From NCBI GenBank assembly GCA_002392625.1, contig DGHJ01000079.1, forward strand, positions 12,175 to 18,007: 5,833 bases of DNA, in the 5' to 3' direction. Below the pieces are notes generated by a model. That model was not told where the DNA came from. It searched no databases and worked only from the letters and a program-made list of their open reading frames with translations. Below, piece after piece: positions 4,990 through 5,833 of the stretch; the first letter of the stretch is position 1; the number at the start of each line of letters is the position of its first letter. A program made the position numbers and the translations under genes. This DNA comes from Oscillospiraceae bacterium UBA3851 (lineage in GTDB: Bacteria > Bacillota > Clostridia > Oscillospirales > Oscillospiraceae).

Positions 4990-5833
4990 ATGATTCAGGT
5001 CAATCTTGCCAACATCCAGCCCTTTATCGGCCTTCCCTACGAGGCCGCCTTGGCGCCGCGGCTCCACATTGCCCACAAGCATCTGCAGCAGGGCGACGGG
5101 GCCGGCAGCGATTTCACCGGCTGGGTCCACCTGCCGGAGCAGTACGACCGGGAGGAGTTCGACCGGATCAAGGCTGCCGCCAAGCGCATCCAGAGCGACT
5201 CCCAGGCGCTGGTGGTCATCGGCATCGGCGGGTCCTATCTGGGCGCTCGCGGCGTCATCGAGTGCCTGTGCTCGGCCAACTACAACCTGAAAAAGAAGGA
5301 CACCCCCAACGTCTACTTCGTGGGCAACGGCCTCAGCTCCGATCAGCTCAGCGAGGTGATGGAGCTGCTGGAGGGAGTGGACTTCTCTGTCAACGTGATC
5401 TCCAAGTCCGGCACCACCACCGAGCCGGCCGTGGCCTTCCGGTTCTTCCGCCGGATGATGGAGGATAAGTACGGCGTCAAGGGCGCCGCCCGGCGCATCT
5501 ACGCCACCACCGACCGGGCCAAAGGTGCCCTCAAGTCCCTGGCGGACAGCGCCGGATACGAAACCTTCGTAGTGCCTGATGACGTAGGCGGGCGCTACAG
5601 CGTGCTCACCGCCGTGGGCCTGCTGCCCATCGCCGTGGCCGGCGTGGACATCGACGCGCTGATGGCCGGCGCGGCGGACATGATGCATACCTGCACCGCT
5701 GACGACATGGCTGCCAACCCCGCCTGGCAGTACGCCGGGGCGCGGTACGAGCTGTACCGCAGCGGCAAACGGATCGAGATCCTGGCCGCCTACGAACCCA
5801 ACTTCCGGTTCATGGCGGAGTGGTGGAAGCAGC
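4990..5833 (+). CDS. pgi: Glucose-6-phosphate isomerase, N-terminal part (runs off the window)
   Basis: The frame starts at ATG 4990, behind a strong AGGAGGT (4976-4982) with a 7-base spacer. It stays open for 281 codons to the window edge without a stop. The enzyme interconverts glucose 6-phosphate and fructose 6-phosphate in glycolysis and gluconeogenesis in the cytoplasm. Visible family features are VVIGIGGSYLGARG (75-88), the sugar-phosphate-binding loop VISKSGTTTEP (136-146), and the PGI signature GGRYSVLTAVGLLP (200-213). A second conserved block begins at AAYEPNFRFMAEWWKQ (266-281). The catalytic glutamate region and C-terminus lie beyond the edge. Bacterial PGIs of the Bacillus type are about 450 residues, so roughly 60% is present. 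No frameshift or missing motif is seen. A promoter just upstream suggests that it can be transcribed on its own. Confidence 0.95.
   Translation, partial: MIQVNLANIQPFIGLPYEAALAPRLHIAHKHLQQGDGAGSDFTGWVHLPEQYDREEFDRIKAAAKRIQSDSQALVVIGIGGSYLGARGVIECLCSANYNLKKKDTPNVYFVGNGLSSDQLSEVMELLEGVDFSVNVISKSGTTTEPAVAFRFFRRMMEDKYGVKGAARRIYATTDRAKGALKSLADSAGYETFVVPDDVGGRYSVLTAVGLLPIAVAGVDIDALMAGAADMMHTCTADDMAANPAWQYAGARYELYRSGKRIEILAAYEPNFRFMAEWWKQ

Noticed and set aside
4927..5688. A minus-strand frame of 253 codons over pgi.
   Set aside because: It is an antisense shadow. The + strand frame carries all expected PGI motifs and simply lacks a stop because it runs off the window.

Overview
This window looks like ordinary chromosomal DNA from a GC-rich Firmicute, most likely a gut clostridium of the Oscillospiraceae (Flavonifractor/Lawsonibacter-like). 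That placement is an inference. It rests on strong AGGAGG/GGGAGG ribosome-binding sites, a sigma-A promoter with a TATAAT -10 box, a DacF-type sporulator-style D,D-carboxypeptidase, a single-ORF LarC, and a FecCD/FecE-type transporter whose ATPase carries a C-terminal extension that I recall from clostridia.

Layout. Bases 1-78 are the last codons of cysS (cysteinyl-tRNA synthetase), + strand. After a 14-base gap comes larC (93-1271, +), the nickel-inserting enzyme of nickel-pincer cofactor synthesis, closed by a strong hairpin terminator at 1302-1339. Convergent to it, on the minus strand, is a two-gene transporter operon: a FecCD/BtuC-type permease (2476-3507) followed by its FecE/BtuD-type ATPase (1350-2462). 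The operon starts from a near-consensus promoter (3640-3668) and has a leader of about 125 nt with a terminator-like hairpin plus U-tract (3550-3580) in front of the permease GTG start. Divergent from it, on the + strand, is a secreted D-alanyl-D-alanine carboxypeptidase (3732-4877). Then comes pgi (4990 to the window edge, incomplete), with its own probable promoter and a small 5'-UTR hairpin.

How the genes relate. They do not form one pathway. cysS-larC is probably one transcript, and the permease-ATPase pair is one operon. The carboxypeptidase and pgi are housekeeping genes for cell wall trimming and glycolysis. No substrate-binding protein for the transporter and no larA, larB or larE is visible here.

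I see no convincing new multi-gene system. The items most worth a second look are the attenuator-like leader of the transporter operon and the cysteine-rich C-terminal extension of its ATPase.
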